Shown: positions 45,852 to 55,065 of the stretch, in pieces
Numbering within the stretch: position 1 is the first letter of the stretch
How the letters are laid out: each line of letters opens with the position of its first letter
Assembly: GCF_902499175.1 (NCBI RefSeq)
Contig: NZ_CABVQC010000011.1
Span: forward strand, 89,600-153,599
From: Burkholderia aenigmatica
GTDB lineage: Bacteria; Pseudomonadota; Gammaproteobacteria; Burkholderiales; Burkholderiaceae
Length of the DNA: 64,000 bases
Reading direction: 5' to 3'
Position numbers and translations under genes: made by a program
The notes under the pieces: model-generated
Databases searched by the model: none
The model's input: the letters and a program-made list of their open reading frames with translations, nothing else
What the model was told of the DNA's origin: nothing

Positions 45852-46532
45852 ATGGACCAAAGAAAAACCGCCACACGTTCCGAACCGCCCCTGCCACGCA
45901 CCTGGGATGCGCGGCTGGCGCGCTCGCTTGTCCGACCGCTCGTCGACACGCCTGTCGCCCCGAATCACCTCACCACCGTTCGTCTGCTGATCGGCCTCGC
46001 CGGCGCCTGGTGCCTCGCGCACGGCGGCTTCGGCTGGAGCAATGCCGGCGCGTTCCTGATCGTACTGTCGAACTTCGTCGACCACACCGATGGCGAGCTC
46101 GCGCGCATCAGCGGCAAGACGAGCAAGATCGGTCATTTTTACGACCTCGCGGCAGACGCCCTCGTCACGGTCGCGCTGTTCGTCAGCATGGGCCTCGGCA
46201 TCGTCGCCCAGGGCGGCCAGATGGCCGCATCGCCGGTGCTGCTCGGCGCGGTGGCCGGCGCCGCCGTTGCGCTGATCTTCTTTCTGCGCATGCGCATCGA
46301 ATCGTTCGCCGGCAAGGCCGGCACCAAGCAGGCATTCGCCGGCGGCTTCGAAACCGAAGACGTGCTGTACCTGCTGCCGCTCGTGACGCTGTTCGACGGC
46401 GTCGAGCCGTTCCTGCTCGCGGCGTCGATCGGCGCCCCGCTGTTCGCCGCGTGGGTCGTGATCGACTGGTGGCGCATCGTCCGGCGCGGCAATGTTCCGC
46501 AGAATTCCACTGAAATCCAGGCTTCCAAATGA
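45852..46532 (+). CDS. CDP-alcohol phosphatidyltransferase family protein
   Basis: 226-residue membrane enzyme with about five or six segments. The complete family motif is present: Asp77, Asp80, Gly81, Ala84, Arg85, Gly94, Asp98, Asp102 (DHTDGELAR, then GHFYDLAAD). Enzymes of this family transfer a phosphate- or phosphonate-linked head group from a CMP-activated donor to an alcohol. It is the first gene of the phosphonate operon, so the donor may be CMP-activated aminoethylphosphonate and the product a phosphonolipid or a decorated glycan; this is inference. The next gene overlaps it by four bases (ATGA). No strong ribosome site precedes its own start. Confidence 0.88.
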   Translation: MDQRKTATRSEPPLPRTWDARLARSLVRPLVDTPVAPNHLTTVRLLIGLAGAWCLAHGGFGWSNAGAFLIVLSNFVDHTDGELARISGKTSKIGHFYDLAADALVTVALFVSMGLGIVAQGGQMAASPVLLGAVAGAAVALIFFLRMRIESFAGKAGTKQAFAGGFETEDVLYLLPLVTLFDGVEPFLLAASIGAPLFAAWVVIDWWRIVRRGNVPQNSTEIQASK

Positions 46533-47332
46533 CTAGCACGCGCGACGACTCCGTGCTGAGCCCGGCACGCCCCGCGCCCGTGCGCGCCGCGTCCGACCCC
46601 GATCGCACCGTGGCCGACTGCGTCGGCCATCTCGACCTTGAGCAAGTGCGCAACGACTACACGCGCCAGGGCTCGTTCCTGTACCTCGACGCATTCCTGC
46701 CGGCCGACGCGCACGCGAAGCTGGCCGACGCCGCCCGCGCGATGCAGGCCGGCCTGAACCGCAATTACCTGCCCGGCCACAAGCAGGGCGGCAGCGTGAG
46801 CCGTCATACGATCGACGAGCAGGCGCCGTACATCGCCGAACTGTATCGATCGAAGGCACTCATCTCCTTCCTCGAGAAGGTCACGGGCGACAAGCTGATG
46901 CTGTCGCCGGACGACGATCCGCACGCGTACGCGCTGTATTACTACACGAAGCCCGGCGACCACATCGGCTGGCACTACGACACGTCGTACTACGACGGCC
47001 GCCGCTACACGCTGCTGATCGGCGTGATCGACGAATCGTCGTGCCGGCTCGACTACGAGCTGCACACGCGCAATCCGGACGTCGCCGACGAACCGGGCTC
47101 CGTGCAGATCGCCGACGGCGGCATCGTGCTGTTCGATGGCGACAAGCTGCGCCACCGCATCACACCGCTCGGCCAGAACGAGATGCGCGTGTCGCTCACC
47201 TTCGAATACGTGACGAACCCCGGCATGCGGCCGTGGAAGCGCTTCATCTCGAACATGAAGGACGCGATCGCGTATTTCGGTTTCCGCCAGGTGTTCAAGC
47301 AACTGGCAACGCGACGCACGACCGGGTCATGA
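46529..47332 (+). CDS. 2-oxoglutarate/Fe(II)-dependent oxygenase
   Basis: 267-residue soluble enzyme with the jelly-roll oxygenase signature: His149-x-Asp151 (GWHYDTSYYDGRRY), distal His209 (KLRHRITPLG) and Arg220, which binds 2-oxoglutarate. It is coupled on both sides by ATGA overlaps, to the phosphatidyltransferase before it and the membrane protein after it. In the phosphonate context it may hydroxylate aminoethylphosphonate or its lipid or sugar carrier, as PhnY-type enzymes hydroxylate at C1, but the sequence does not show the substrate. Confidence 0.82.
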   Translation: MTSTRDDSVLSPARPAPVRAASDPDRTVADCVGHLDLEQVRNDYTRQGSFLYLDAFLPADAHAKLADAARAMQAGLNRNYLPGHKQGGSVSRHTIDEQAPYIAELYRSKALISFLEKVTGDKLMLSPDDDPHAYALYYYTKPGDHIGWHYDTSYYDGRRYTLLIGVIDESSCRLDYELHTRNPDVADEPGSVQIADGGIVLFDGDKLRHRITPLGQNEMRVSLTFEYVTNPGMRPWKRFISNMKDAIAYFGFRQVFKQLATRRTTGS

Positions 47333-48330
47333 CACGCGCCGGCCTCATCCTGCTGTCCCTCGGGACCGCACTCTTCGTCGCACTCCTGGCATGGCAAGGC
47401 GTCGGCGCGGTCGCGTCCACGTTCCTCGCAGCCGGCTGGGGGCTCGCGCTCGTCGCGGCGTTCCACGTCGTGCCGCTCGTGATCGACGCGATGGCGATCT
47501 CCGTGATGTTCCGCCCCGGCCAGCCGGGCGCCGAGCTCGGCAACGCGCTGCGCGCGCGCTGGGTCGGCGAATCGGTGAACAGCCTGCTGCCCGCCGGGCA
47601 GATCGGCGGCCCCGTGCTGATGGTGCGCCACCTCGCGCAGCGCGGCACGCGGATGGCCGACGCGGCGGCGGCCGTCACCGTCAGCACGACGATGCAGGCG
47701 CTCGCGCAGATGGCGTTCGCGCTGATCGGCATCGCCGCGTTCAGCCTGTATGCAACGCACGAATCGGTCGCGCACCTGCGCACGCCCGCGCTGATCGCCA
47801 CCGGCGTGCTCGGCACCCTCGCCGCGCTGTTCTACGTGGCGCAGCGGCGCGGGCTGTTCGGCCGCGGTCTGCGCCTCGCGTCGAAGCTGCTCGGCCCGCG
47901 CGACTGGTCGTCGCTGGCCACCCGCGCCGACGCGATCGACGACGCGGTCGGCGCGCTGTATCGCGATCGCGCGAAGGTCGCGAAGACGTTCGCATTGAGT
48001 CTCGTCGGCTGGATCGTCGGCACCGCGGAAGTGTGGCTCGCGCTGCATTTCCTCGGGCATCCGGTGAGCTGGCTCGACGCGCTGCTGCTCGAGAGCGTCG
48101 GCCAGGCCATTCGTGGCGCGGCCTTCGCGATCCCGGGCTCGCTCGGCGCGCAGGAAGGCGGCTACCTGCTGCTCGCGCCGCTGGTCGGACTGCCGCCCGA
48201 CGCGGCGCTCGCGCTGTCGCTTGCGAAGCGCGCGCGCGAACTCGCGCTCGGCCTGCCCGGCCTGCTCTATCTGCATTTCAGTGAAAGAAACTGGCAGCGG
48301 CGCCGTGCGCCGCAGCCGCTCGCCGACTGA
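47329..48330 (+). CDS. Flippase-like membrane protein (lysylphosphatidylglycerol-synthase TM/UPF0104, HpnL-like)
   Basis: 333-residue membrane protein with about eight segments, of the UPF0104 type seen in the flippase part of MprF and in HpnL. Recognisable pieces are RWVGESVNSLLPAGQIGGPVLMVRHLAQRG and the late FAIPGSLGAQEGGYLLLAPL, the family's conserved GxxGxxE motif. There is no aminoacyl-transferase domain. The start at 47329 overlaps the oxygenase stop (ATGA). Its place in the phosphonate operon suggests that it moves the modified lipid across the inner membrane. Confidence 0.82.
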   Translation: MTRAGLILLSLGTALFVALLAWQGVGAVASTFLAAGWGLALVAAFHVVPLVIDAMAISVMFRPGQPGAELGNALRARWVGESVNSLLPAGQIGGPVLMVRHLAQRGTRMADAAAAVTVSTTMQALAQMAFALIGIAAFSLYATHESVAHLRTPALIATGVLGTLAALFYVAQRRGLFGRGLRLASKLLGPRDWSSLATRADAIDDAVGALYRDRAKVAKTFALSLVGWIVGTAEVWLALHFLGHPVSWLDALLLESVGQAIRGAAFAIPGSLGAQEGGYLLLAPLVGLPPDAALALSLAKRARELALGLPGLLYLHFSERNWQRRRAPQPLAD

Positions 48331-48366
48331 TCGTTCAGATCCGCCGGCTTTTTGGTTGGAGAACCC

Positions 48367-49134
48367 ATGCGAGCCATCATTCTTGCGGCAGGCCTCGGCT
48401 TGCGCCTGCAACAACCGCCCGAGGCGCAGTTCCCGAAGTGCCTGCTGCGCTTCGACGACGTTTCGCTGCTCGAGCGGCATCTGCGCGTGCTCGATGCCGC
48501 GGGCGTCGACGAGATCGTGCTCGGGCTGGGCTTCCAGCACGAGAAGGTCGAGCAGGAATTGAAGCGCCTCGGCCGCCAGGCCGAGATCGTGATCAACGAC
48601 CGCTACGACCTCGGCAGCGTGTTGACCGTGCATACCGTCGCCGATGCGATGACGCGCGGCGGCGACGTGCTGCTGATGGACGCCGACGTGCTGTATGACG
48701 AGAACATCCTGCATGCGCTGGTGGCCGATCCCGACAAGGCGGTCGACCGCCTGCTGATCGATCGCGACTTCGAGGCCGGCGACGAACCCGTCAAGCTGTG
48801 CCTGAAGAACGGCGTGCCGGTCGAGTTGCGCAAGCAGCTCGCGGTCGACCTCGAATACGACACGATCGGCGAATCGGTCGGCTTCTTCCGCTTCACGGAA
48901 GGCACCGCGCGCCGCCTCGCGACGATCGTCGCGGGCTACGTCGACAGCGGCCGCGCGAACATGCCGCACGAGGAAGCCGTGCGCGACCTGCTGCTCGAAG
49001 GCGGTCATTCGTTCGACGTCGCCGACGTCACCGGCTCGCCGTGGATCGAGATCGACTTCCCGAACGACGTCGCACGCGCCACGCAAGACATTCTCCCCCT
49101 GATTCAACGTACTACCGCAGGAGCTGCACGATGA
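48367..49134 (+). CDS. Stand-alone sugar-phosphate-type nucleotidyltransferase
   Basis: 255-residue nucleotidyltransferase of the NTP_transferase (LicC-like) family. The N-terminal signature is canonical, [14 protein letters not shown], followed by PKCLLRF with the catalytic lysine. The metal-binding aspartate pair is in [24 protein letters not shown] and WIEIDF also fit. TTGGAG lies 6 bases before the ATG at 48367, 36 bases after the flippase-like gene. Its stop overlaps the aepX start (ATGA). Likely role: activation of aminoethylphosphonate, phosphocholine-like or a related head group with CTP. The fused domain of the next gene is a second candidate. Confidence 0.82.
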   Translation: MRAIILAAGLGLRLQQPPEAQFPKCLLRFDDVSLLERHLRVLDAAGVDEIVLGLGFQHEKVEQELKRLGRQAEIVINDRYDLGSVLTVHTVADAMTRGGDVLLMDADVLYDENILHALVADPDKAVDRLLIDRDFEAGDEPVKLCLKNGVPVELRKQLAVDLEYDTIGESVGFFRFTEGTARRLATIVAGYVDSGRANMPHEEAVRDLLLEGGHSFDVADVTGSPWIEIDFPNDVARATQDILPLIQRTTAGAAR

Positions 49135-50819
49135 ATGCACGCGAACCCAACTTCTCCGAATCGCGCAGCGCACGCCTGCGCCGCATGCTCGTCAGCAACG
49201 AACTCGAATTCCTGATGGAAGCGCACAACGGCCTGTCCGCGCGGATCGTCCGCGAGGCAGGCTTCAAGGGGATCTGGGCATCGGGCCTCGCGATCTCCGC
49301 GCAGTTCGGCGTGCGCGACAACAACGAGGCGAGCTGGACCCAGGTCGTCGACGTGCTCGAATTCATGGCCGACGCGAGCGACCTGCCGATCCTGCTCGAC
49401 GGCGACACCGGCTACGGCAACTTCAACAACGTGCGCCGCCTCGTGAAGAAGCTCGAGCAGCGCGGCATCGCGGGCGTCTGTATCGAGGACAAGCAGTTCC
49501 CGAAGACCAACAGCTTCATCGGCGGCGAGCGCCAGCCGCTCGCGGAAATCGACGAGTTCTGCGGCAAGATCAAGGCCGGCAAGGATTCGCAGAGCGATCC
49601 CGACTTCTCGATCGTCGCGCGCGTCGAAGCGCTGATCGCGGGCTGGGGGATGGACGAGGCGCTGCGCCGCGCGAACGCGTATGCGGAAGCCGGCGCGGAC
49701 GCGATCCTGATCCACAGCAAGCTGTCGCGCCCGGACGAGATCCTGCAGTTCGCGCGCGAATGGAGCGGCAAGGCGCCGCTCGTGATCGTGCCGACCAAGT
49801 ACTACAGCACGCCGACCGACGTGTTCCGCCAGGCCGGCATCAGCACCGTGATCTGGGCGAACCACCTGATCCGTGCGTCGGCATCCGCGATGCAGGCGAC
49901 CGCACGCGAGATCCACGAGAGCGAAACGCTGATCAACGTCGAAGACCGCGTTGCATCGGTCAACGAAATCTTCCGCCTGCAGGACGCCGACGAATACTCG
50001 GCGGCCGAGCGCATCTACCTGTCGTCGTCGTCGCGCGCGTCGAACGCCGCGATCGTGCTGGCGGCCAGCCGCGGCAAGGGCCTCGAGGCCGTGACCGAAG
50101 ACAAGCCGAAGGTCATGCTGCCGGTCGCCGGCAAGCCGCTGCTGCGCTGGCTCGTCGACGGCTTCAAGACGCACGGCGTGAACGACATCACCGTGGTCGG
50201 CGGCTATCGCGCCGACGCGATCGACACGTCGGGCATCAAGCTCGTCGTCAACGAGCGCCATGCGCAGACGGGCGAACTCGCGTCGCTCGCATGCGCGGCC
50301 GAACGCCTGACCGGCGACACCGTGATCTCGTACGGCGACCTGCTGTTCCGCAGCTACATCGTGCGCGACCTCGCGGAAAGCGAAGCCGAGTTCAGCGTGG
50401 TGGTCGATTCGTCGCTGACCGAGCCGACCAACCAGAGCGTGCGTGACTTCGCGCTCTGCTCGGCGGCCGACGATCGCGGCCTGTTCGGCCAGAAGACCTA
50501 CCTGCAACGCGTGTCGAGCGACGTCGCCGCAGGCACGCCGCATGGCCGCTGGATCGGCCTGCTGAACGTGCGTGGCGCCGGTGTCGACCGCCTGAAGGCG
50601 ATGCTCGCGACGCTGCAGGCGCGCGACGATTTCGACACGCTCGACATCCCGGCGCTGCTCAACGAACTGATCGCCGCCGGCGAGAAGATCGAGGTGCAGT
50701 ACGTGCACGGCCACTGGCGCGGTGTGAACGATCTCGAAGACTTCCGCCGCGCGGGCGACTTCGCGCACGGCCAGACGCCGCTGTCGCAACCGGGCGCCCG
50801 TAACGGGGGCGCGCAATGA
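49131..50819 (+). CDS. aepX: Phosphoenolpyruvate mutase fused to a nucleotidyltransferase domain
   Basis: Forms the C-P bond, rearranging phosphoenolpyruvate to phosphonopyruvate. 562 residues. Residues 1-300 are the mutase, with the diagnostic motif EDK-x5-NS (Glu119, Asp120, Lys121, Asn127, Ser128), which separates mutases from isocitrate-lyase relatives, and DGDTGYGN at 90-97. Residues about 305-555 are an NTP_transferase domain beginning [19 protein letters not shown] and [12 protein letters not shown]; its glycine motif lacks the usual Arg, as in other mutase fusions I recall. AGGAG lies 7 bases before the start and the ATGA overlap links it to the preceding gene. The fusion suggests that carbon-phosphorus product and nucleotide activation are made together. 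Confidence 0.95.
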   Translation: MNAREPNFSESRSARLRRMLVSNELEFLMEAHNGLSARIVREAGFKGIWASGLAISAQFGVRDNNEASWTQVVDVLEFMADASDLPILLDGDTGYGNFNNVRRLVKKLEQRGIAGVCIEDKQFPKTNSFIGGERQPLAEIDEFCGKIKAGKDSQSDPDFSIVARVEALIAGWGMDEALRRANAYAEAGADAILIHSKLSRPDEILQFAREWSGKAPLVIVPTKYYSTPTDVFRQAGISTVIWANHLIRASASAMQATAREIHESETLINVEDRVASVNEIFRLQDADEYSAAERIYLSSSSRASNAAIVLAASRGKGLEAVTEDKPKVMLPVAGKPLLRWLVDGFKTHGVNDITVVGGYRADAIDTSGIKLVVNERHAQTGELASLACAAERLTGDTVISYGDLLFRSYIVRDLAESEAEFSVVVDSSLTEPTNQSVRDFALCSAADDRGLFGQKTYLQRVSSDVAAGTPHGRWIGLLNVRGAGVDRLKAMLATLQARDDFDTLDIPALLNELIAAGEKIEVQYVHGHWRGVNDLEDFRRAGDFAHGQTPLSQPGARNGGAQ

Positions 50820-51997
50820 TCGAAGCGGCCCAGTTCGTCGAGGCCGCGCGCGAGCGCGGTTTCGACTGGTACGCGGGCGTGCCCTGCTCGTACCTGACGC
50901 CGTTCATCAATTACGTGCTGCAGGACCCGACGCTGCATTACGTGTCGGCCGCGAACGAAGGCGACGCGGTCGCGCTGATCGCGGGCGCGACGCTCGGCGG
51001 CAAGCGCGGCATTGCGATGATGCAGAACTCGGGGCTCGGCAACGCGGTGAGCCCGCTCACGTCGCTGACCTGGACGTTCCGCCTGCCGCAACTGCTGATC
51101 GTCACGTGGCGCGGCCAGCCGGGCGTGGCCGACGAGCCGCAGCACGCGCTGATGGGGCCGATCACGCCCGCGATGCTCGACACGATGGAGATCCCGTGGG
51201 AGACGTTCCCGACCGACCCCGAACAGGTCGGCCCGGCACTCGACCGCGCGATCGCGCACATGGACGCGACGGGCCGCCCGTACGCGCTCGTGATGCAGAA
51301 AGGCAGCGTCGCGCCGTATGAACTGAAGGCCAACCCGGCCGCAACGCCGCGCGCGCATGTCGCCGCGCAAGCGTCGTCGCGCGCCGCGTCGGCCGACACC
51401 TGGCCGACCCGCCAGGACGCGCTGCAGCGCGTGATCGCGCACACGCCGGTCGATTCGACCGTCGTGCTCGCGTCGACCGGCTTCTGCGGCCGCGAACTCT
51501 ACGCCATCGACGATCGCCCGAACCAGCTGTACATGGTCGGCTCGATGGGCTGCGTGACGCCGCTCGCGCTCGGCCTCGCGCTCGCGCGCCCCGACCTGCG
51601 CGTGGTCGCGGTCGACGGCGACGGCGCCGCGCTGATGCGCATGGGTGTGTTCGCGACGCTCGGCACCTACGGCCCGGCCAACCTCACGCACGTGCTGCTC
51701 GACAACGGCGCGCACGAATCGACGGGCGGCCAGGCGACGGTGTCGCAACATGTTTCGTTCGTGGGCGTTGCTGCCGCGTGCGGGTATGCGTCGGCGGTCG
51801 AAGGCGACACGCTCGACGTGCTCGATACGGCGCTGGCCGAGTCGCACGACGGGGCGCAGTTCGTGCGCCTGGCGATCCGCACCGGCGTGCCCGACGGCCT
51901 GCCCCGCCCGACCGTCACGCCGGTCGAGGTCAAGACCCGTCTGATGCGGCACATCGGCGCCGCGCAGACCGAAGCCCACGTTGAAGGAGCCCATTGA
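50816..51997 (+). CDS. aepY: Phosphonopyruvate decarboxylase
   Basis: Thiamine-diphosphate enzyme converting phosphonopyruvate to phosphonoacetaldehyde, the step that pulls the unfavourable mutase reaction. 393 residues, usual length. The N-terminal pyrimidine-binding part has [12 protein letters not shown] and the catalytic glutamate in [10 protein letters not shown]; the C-terminal diphosphate site is [12 protein letters not shown] with the Asn in [12 protein letters not shown]. It overlaps aepX by ATGA and precedes the transaminase with a TGATG junction. Confidence 0.95.
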   Translation: MIEAAQFVEAARERGFDWYAGVPCSYLTPFINYVLQDPTLHYVSAANEGDAVALIAGATLGGKRGIAMMQNSGLGNAVSPLTSLTWTFRLPQLLIVTWRGQPGVADEPQHALMGPITPAMLDTMEIPWETFPTDPEQVGPALDRAIAHMDATGRPYALVMQKGSVAPYELKANPAATPRAHVAAQASSRAASADTWPTRQDALQRVIAHTPVDSTVVLASTGFCGRELYAIDDRPNQLYMVGSMGCVTPLALGLALARPDLRVVAVDGDGAALMRMGVFATLGTYGPANLTHVLLDNGAHESTGGQATVSQHVSFVGVAAACGYASAVEGDTLDVLDTALAESHDGAQFVRLAIRTGVPDGLPRPTVTPVEVKTRLMRHIGAAQTEAHVEGAH

Positions 51998-53061
51998 TGC
52001 TGCTGCTGAACCCCGGCCCGGTCACGCTCACCGAACGCGTGCGCCGCAGCCTGCTGCAACCCGACCTGTGCCATCGCGAAAGCGAATTCTTCGATCTGCA
52101 GGATGAAGCGCGTCAGCGTCTCGTCGCCGCGTACGAACTCGATCCGGCTGAGTGGACGGCCGTGCTGATGACCGGTTCGGGTACGGCCGCTGTCGAAAGC
52201 ATGATCGCGGCGCTCGTGCCGAAGGACGGCAAGCTGCTCGTGATCGAGAACGGTGTGTATGGCGAGCGGATCACGCAGATCGCGACGCAGTACGGGATCG
52301 CGCACGATGTGCTCAAGCATGAGTGGATGCAGGCGCCCGATCTCACGCAGATCGGTGCGAAGCTCGATGCGGGCGGTTACTCGCACGTCGCCGTGATTCA
52401 TCATGAAACGACGACGGGCCGACTGAACGATCTCGGGGCGATCGCCGAGGTGTGCCGTGCGCGCGGCGTGAAAATGCTCGTCGACGGCGTCAGCAGCTTT
52501 GGCGCGGAAGCGATCGACTTCGCCGGCGGCGACATCGACGCGGTCGCCGCGACCGCGAACAAGTGCCTGCACGGCGTGCCGGGCGCAGCGTTCGTGATCG
52601 TGCGCCGCAGCGCGCTCGCGAAGGCGGCGAGCCGTACCTACTACCTCGATCTCGGCCGTCTCGCGAAGCTGCAGGATCAACGGAATACGCCGTTTACGCC
52701 TTCCGTGCACGCGTATTACGCGCTCGTCGAGGCGCTGCGCGAGTTCGATGAGGCCGGTGGCTGGCGTGCGCGGCATGCGCATTACAAGGTGCTCGCCGAT
52801 CAGGCACAGGCCGGGCTCGCGGCGCGCGGGATGCCGCTGGTGCTGCCGGAAGGTGAATCGTCGGTTGTGCTTCGTGCTTATCGGTTGCCGCAGGGTGTGA
52901 CGTACGAAACGCTGCACGACGGGTTGAAGGCACGAGGCTTCGTGATCTACGCGGGGCAAGGCGGCTTGTCGAAGGAGCTGTTCCGCATCTCGACGATGGG
53001 CGCGATCCAGGCGGCCGATGTCGATCGATTGCTGGAGGGGTTTACGGCGCTGACGCGGTAA
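51997..53061 (+). CDS. phnW: 2-aminoethylphosphonate:pyruvate transaminase
   Basis: PLP enzyme; in this context it runs in the biosynthetic direction from phosphonoacetaldehyde to 2-aminoethylphosphonate. 354 residues from the ATG at 51997 ([15 protein letters not shown]); AGGAG lies 7 bases upstream and the start shares one base with the preceding stop (TGATG). The PLP lysine is Lys189 in ATANKCLHG; the MTGSGTAAVE cofactor-phosphate site lies at 58-67 and VDGVSSFG at 162-169. A catabolic role with phosphonatase (PhnX) is unlikely because no such gene is present and the mutase and decarboxylase are. It is the last gene of the operon before a strong terminator. Confidence 0.95.
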   Translation: MLLLNPGPVTLTERVRRSLLQPDLCHRESEFFDLQDEARQRLVAAYELDPAEWTAVLMTGSGTAAVESMIAALVPKDGKLLVIENGVYGERITQIATQYGIAHDVLKHEWMQAPDLTQIGAKLDAGGYSHVAVIHHETTTGRLNDLGAIAEVCRARGVKMLVDGVSSFGAEAIDFAGGDIDAVAATANKCLHGVPGAAFVIVRRSALAKAASRTYYLDLGRLAKLQDQRNTPFTPSVHAYYALVEALREFDEAGGWRARHAHYKVLADQAQAGLAARGMPLVLPEGESSVVLRAYRLPQGVTYETLHDGLKARGFVIYAGQGGLSKELFRISTMGAIQAADVDRLLEGFTALTR

Positions 53062-53083
53062 GTGCCTGACTCCTTCGTCTACG

Positions 53084-53107
53084 AAAGGCCCGCAAGGGCC
53101 TTTTTTT
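53084..53107 (+). terminator. Rho-independent terminator of the phosphonate operon
   Basis: An 8-bp perfect stem AAAGGCCC/GGGCCTTT closed by a GCAA tetraloop and followed by seven T in a row, 23 bases after the phnW stop. It clearly ends the operon. Confidence 0.92.
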
Positions 53108-53188
53108 ATTGTTCGCGGATTTCGCGGCCATCGAAACCGAGCAACGCGCAAGCACAACGAGCGCCTCGGCAACCGTCGAAGGCACGCG

Positions 53189-53944
53189 CTACTCCACCTC
53201 GATCGCCACCACGGATCCGGTCCAGCCATTCGCTCCTTCGGTGGCGATAACGAGCAGGTCGCCAGTGCCGGGCGCGACAACAACGCGCTCACCGCCCTCT
53301 GCCCAGATCGCACTACGACCGGCCGGCTCCCAACCACCGGTGATGCCGCCATGGTTGGCCATCAGTACGACCATATTGTGTTTGGCCGCATAGCCGGCCA
53401 ACAGCCCGGTATCGTACGGGTACCCGTTGTCGGAAATGAGCGCGCTCGCCGCGTAGACACGCGCCCCCGAATCTGCCGCGTTCGCCGCGTGGGAGGCATG
53501 CGCGAAATCGGCGCATATGGCCAACGCGATCGGATTCCCGTCAACGATCACCTCCGGGCCGCCATTTCCGGCTGCAAACACCACGTCTTCGCCTGGATGC
53601 AAATGCTGTTTGGTGTGCGCGTGTATGCCATGAGCGCCAAGCGTGAACGCGCCGATGAACACCTCCGGTTGGCCTTCATGCATCAGGGGCGCCCCGACGA
53701 CGATGGACATGCCCAGTCGCTGCACCTCGGCCAACAACGGCAGGAGCCGTGGGTCCTCGCATCCCATGGCGAGTTGACGGCCAAGCTGCTGCTCGTATCC
53801 CGTCAAGGACAGTTCGGGAAAGACCAGATACTTGACGCCGTGTTCCGCGGCAGCATGGACGAAGGTCAAATGCCGAGCCACGTTGGTTTCGATGTCTCCT
53901 GCTTTGGCGCTGAACTGCGCGGCGGCGATCGTGAATGTGTCCAT
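53189..53944 (-). CDS. Carbon-nitrogen hydrolase (nitrilase superfamily)
   Basis: 251-residue hydrolase of the amidase branch of the nitrilase superfamily. The catalytic triad is complete: Glu44 (FPELSLTGY), Lys112 (TKQHLHPGE) and Cys144 (LAICADFAH). The substrate is unknown; omega-amides and carbamoyl compounds are typical for this branch. It is divergent from a LysR regulator that may control it. Both genes have lower G+C and a less extreme third-position bias than the phosphonate operon beside them, so they may have been acquired separately. It is oriented against the phosphonate operon, across the terminator. Confidence 0.85.
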   Translation of the reverse strand: MDTFTIAAAQFSAKAGDIETNVARHLTFVHAAAEHGVKYLVFPELSLTGYEQQLGRQLAMGCEDPRLLPLLAEVQRLGMSIVVGAPLMHEGQPEVFIGAFTLGAHGIHAHTKQHLHPGEDVVFAAGNGGPEVIVDGNPIALAICADFAHASHAANAADSGARVYAASALISDNGYPYDTGLLAGYAAKHNMVVLMANHGGITGGWEPAGRSAIWAEGGERVVVAPGTGDLLVIATEGANGWTGSVVAIEVE

Positions 53945-54042
53945 GAGAGATAGAGTCGGTGGTTCGCGTAGGCGTCTCGCAGTATCAAGGTCTTGTTTCG
54001 AACCGACTACAATGGATACTTATTGATCTATTGAATATTGTT

Positions 54043-54981
54043 ATGTCTCCGCGGGATATCGAAATCTTTCGAGCCCTGATGACCGCCGGTACGACAGCGC
54101 GCGCCGCCGAGTTGCTGGGGATCAGCCAGCCTGCGGTCAGCCAAGCCATTCAGCGGGTCGAGTCGTTTGCCGCCGTGCGATTGTTTGAGCGCATTCGCGG
54201 ACGCATGATCCCGACGAACGAGGCGAATGTCCTGATGACCTCGATCGAGCGATACTTCGTGGGCTTTGAAACCGTTGAACACGTCATTCGCAGTCTGGGC
54301 TCGTACAAGCAGGGGCGACTCGTGATTGCCTGCTTCCCCGCCCTGGGGAACTGTTTTCTGCCGCGCGCCATCGCCGGATTTCATCGCGACTCGCCCGGCA
54401 TTCAGTTGTCGTTGCAAGTCATGAGCTCCCGAGAGGTGCATCAGCAAGTTCAATCCGGCGTGGCCGACATCGGCTTGATGGCTAGCGAGATGCCGACTTC
54501 AGGCCTCGAGCATTCGGTATTCAGCGCACTGCCTGGCGTCATCGCCATGGCGCCCGATCATCCGCTGGCTCAACGGGCGGTCGTGACACCAGCGGATCTG
54601 CAATCCGATCACTTCATTTCACTGAATGCGGAGGATGTCACACGACGCGCGCTGGAAGCAGCACTGGCACACCAAGGGATCACGCTACGAACGGTCGTCG
54701 AAACGCCCTACTCGATCAGTGCCTGCGAGTTCGCACGCAGTGGCGTCGGACTTGCGTTCGTCCATCCCGTCGCGGCCATCGACTTCATTCCTCGTGGACT
54801 TGTCATCAGGCGCTTTTCGCTGGATGTGCCGTTCCAGGATCGGATCATTTTCCGCCCGGGCAAGCTCTTGTCCGAGCATACGAAATCGATTCTGAAACTG
54901 CTTCGGCTGCAACTGGACAAGGACTGCAAGCAGTTGCAGCTTGCTCTGAAGGGTAGGAAGAGCACGGGTCGTCACGCATGA
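54043..54981 (+). CDS. LysR-family regulator
   Basis: 312-residue LysR protein. The N-terminal helix-turn-helix (about residues 2-62) reads DIEIFRALMTAGTTARAAELLGISQPAVSQAIQRVE, in pieces. The effector domain resembles opine/amino-acid regulators of the NocR/OccR type. The start at 54043 (MSPRDIEIF) is chosen by homology; it has no ribosome site, and a longer frame to 53959 crosses the divergent promoter. It lies divergent from the nitrilase-family hydrolase gene and probably controls it. Its lower G+C stands out from the flanking genes. Confidence 0.85.
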   Translation: MSPRDIEIFRALMTAGTTARAAELLGISQPAVSQAIQRVESFAAVRLFERIRGRMIPTNEANVLMTSIERYFVGFETVEHVIRSLGSYKQGRLVIACFPALGNCFLPRAIAGFHRDSPGIQLSLQVMSSREVHQQVQSGVADIGLMASEMPTSGLEHSVFSALPGVIAMAPDHPLAQRAVVTPADLQSDHFISLNAEDVTRRALEAALAHQGITLRTVVETPYSISACEFARSGVGLAFVHPVAAIDFIPRGLVIRRFSLDVPFQDRIIFRPGKLLSEHTKSILKLLRLQLDKDCKQLQLALKGRKSTGRHA

Positions 54982-55065
54982 CCTGTGCATCGCGCGTTGG
55001 CCGGCCGCTCCGGATCGGCAAGCGACATCCACGGCATCCATGAAGAACCTTCTTTCATCGTGAAC

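Noticed and set aside
51994..53061. TTG at 51994 as the transaminase start.
   Set aside because: The ATG three bases later has better spacing to AGGAG and gives the family N-terminus [10 protein letters not shown].
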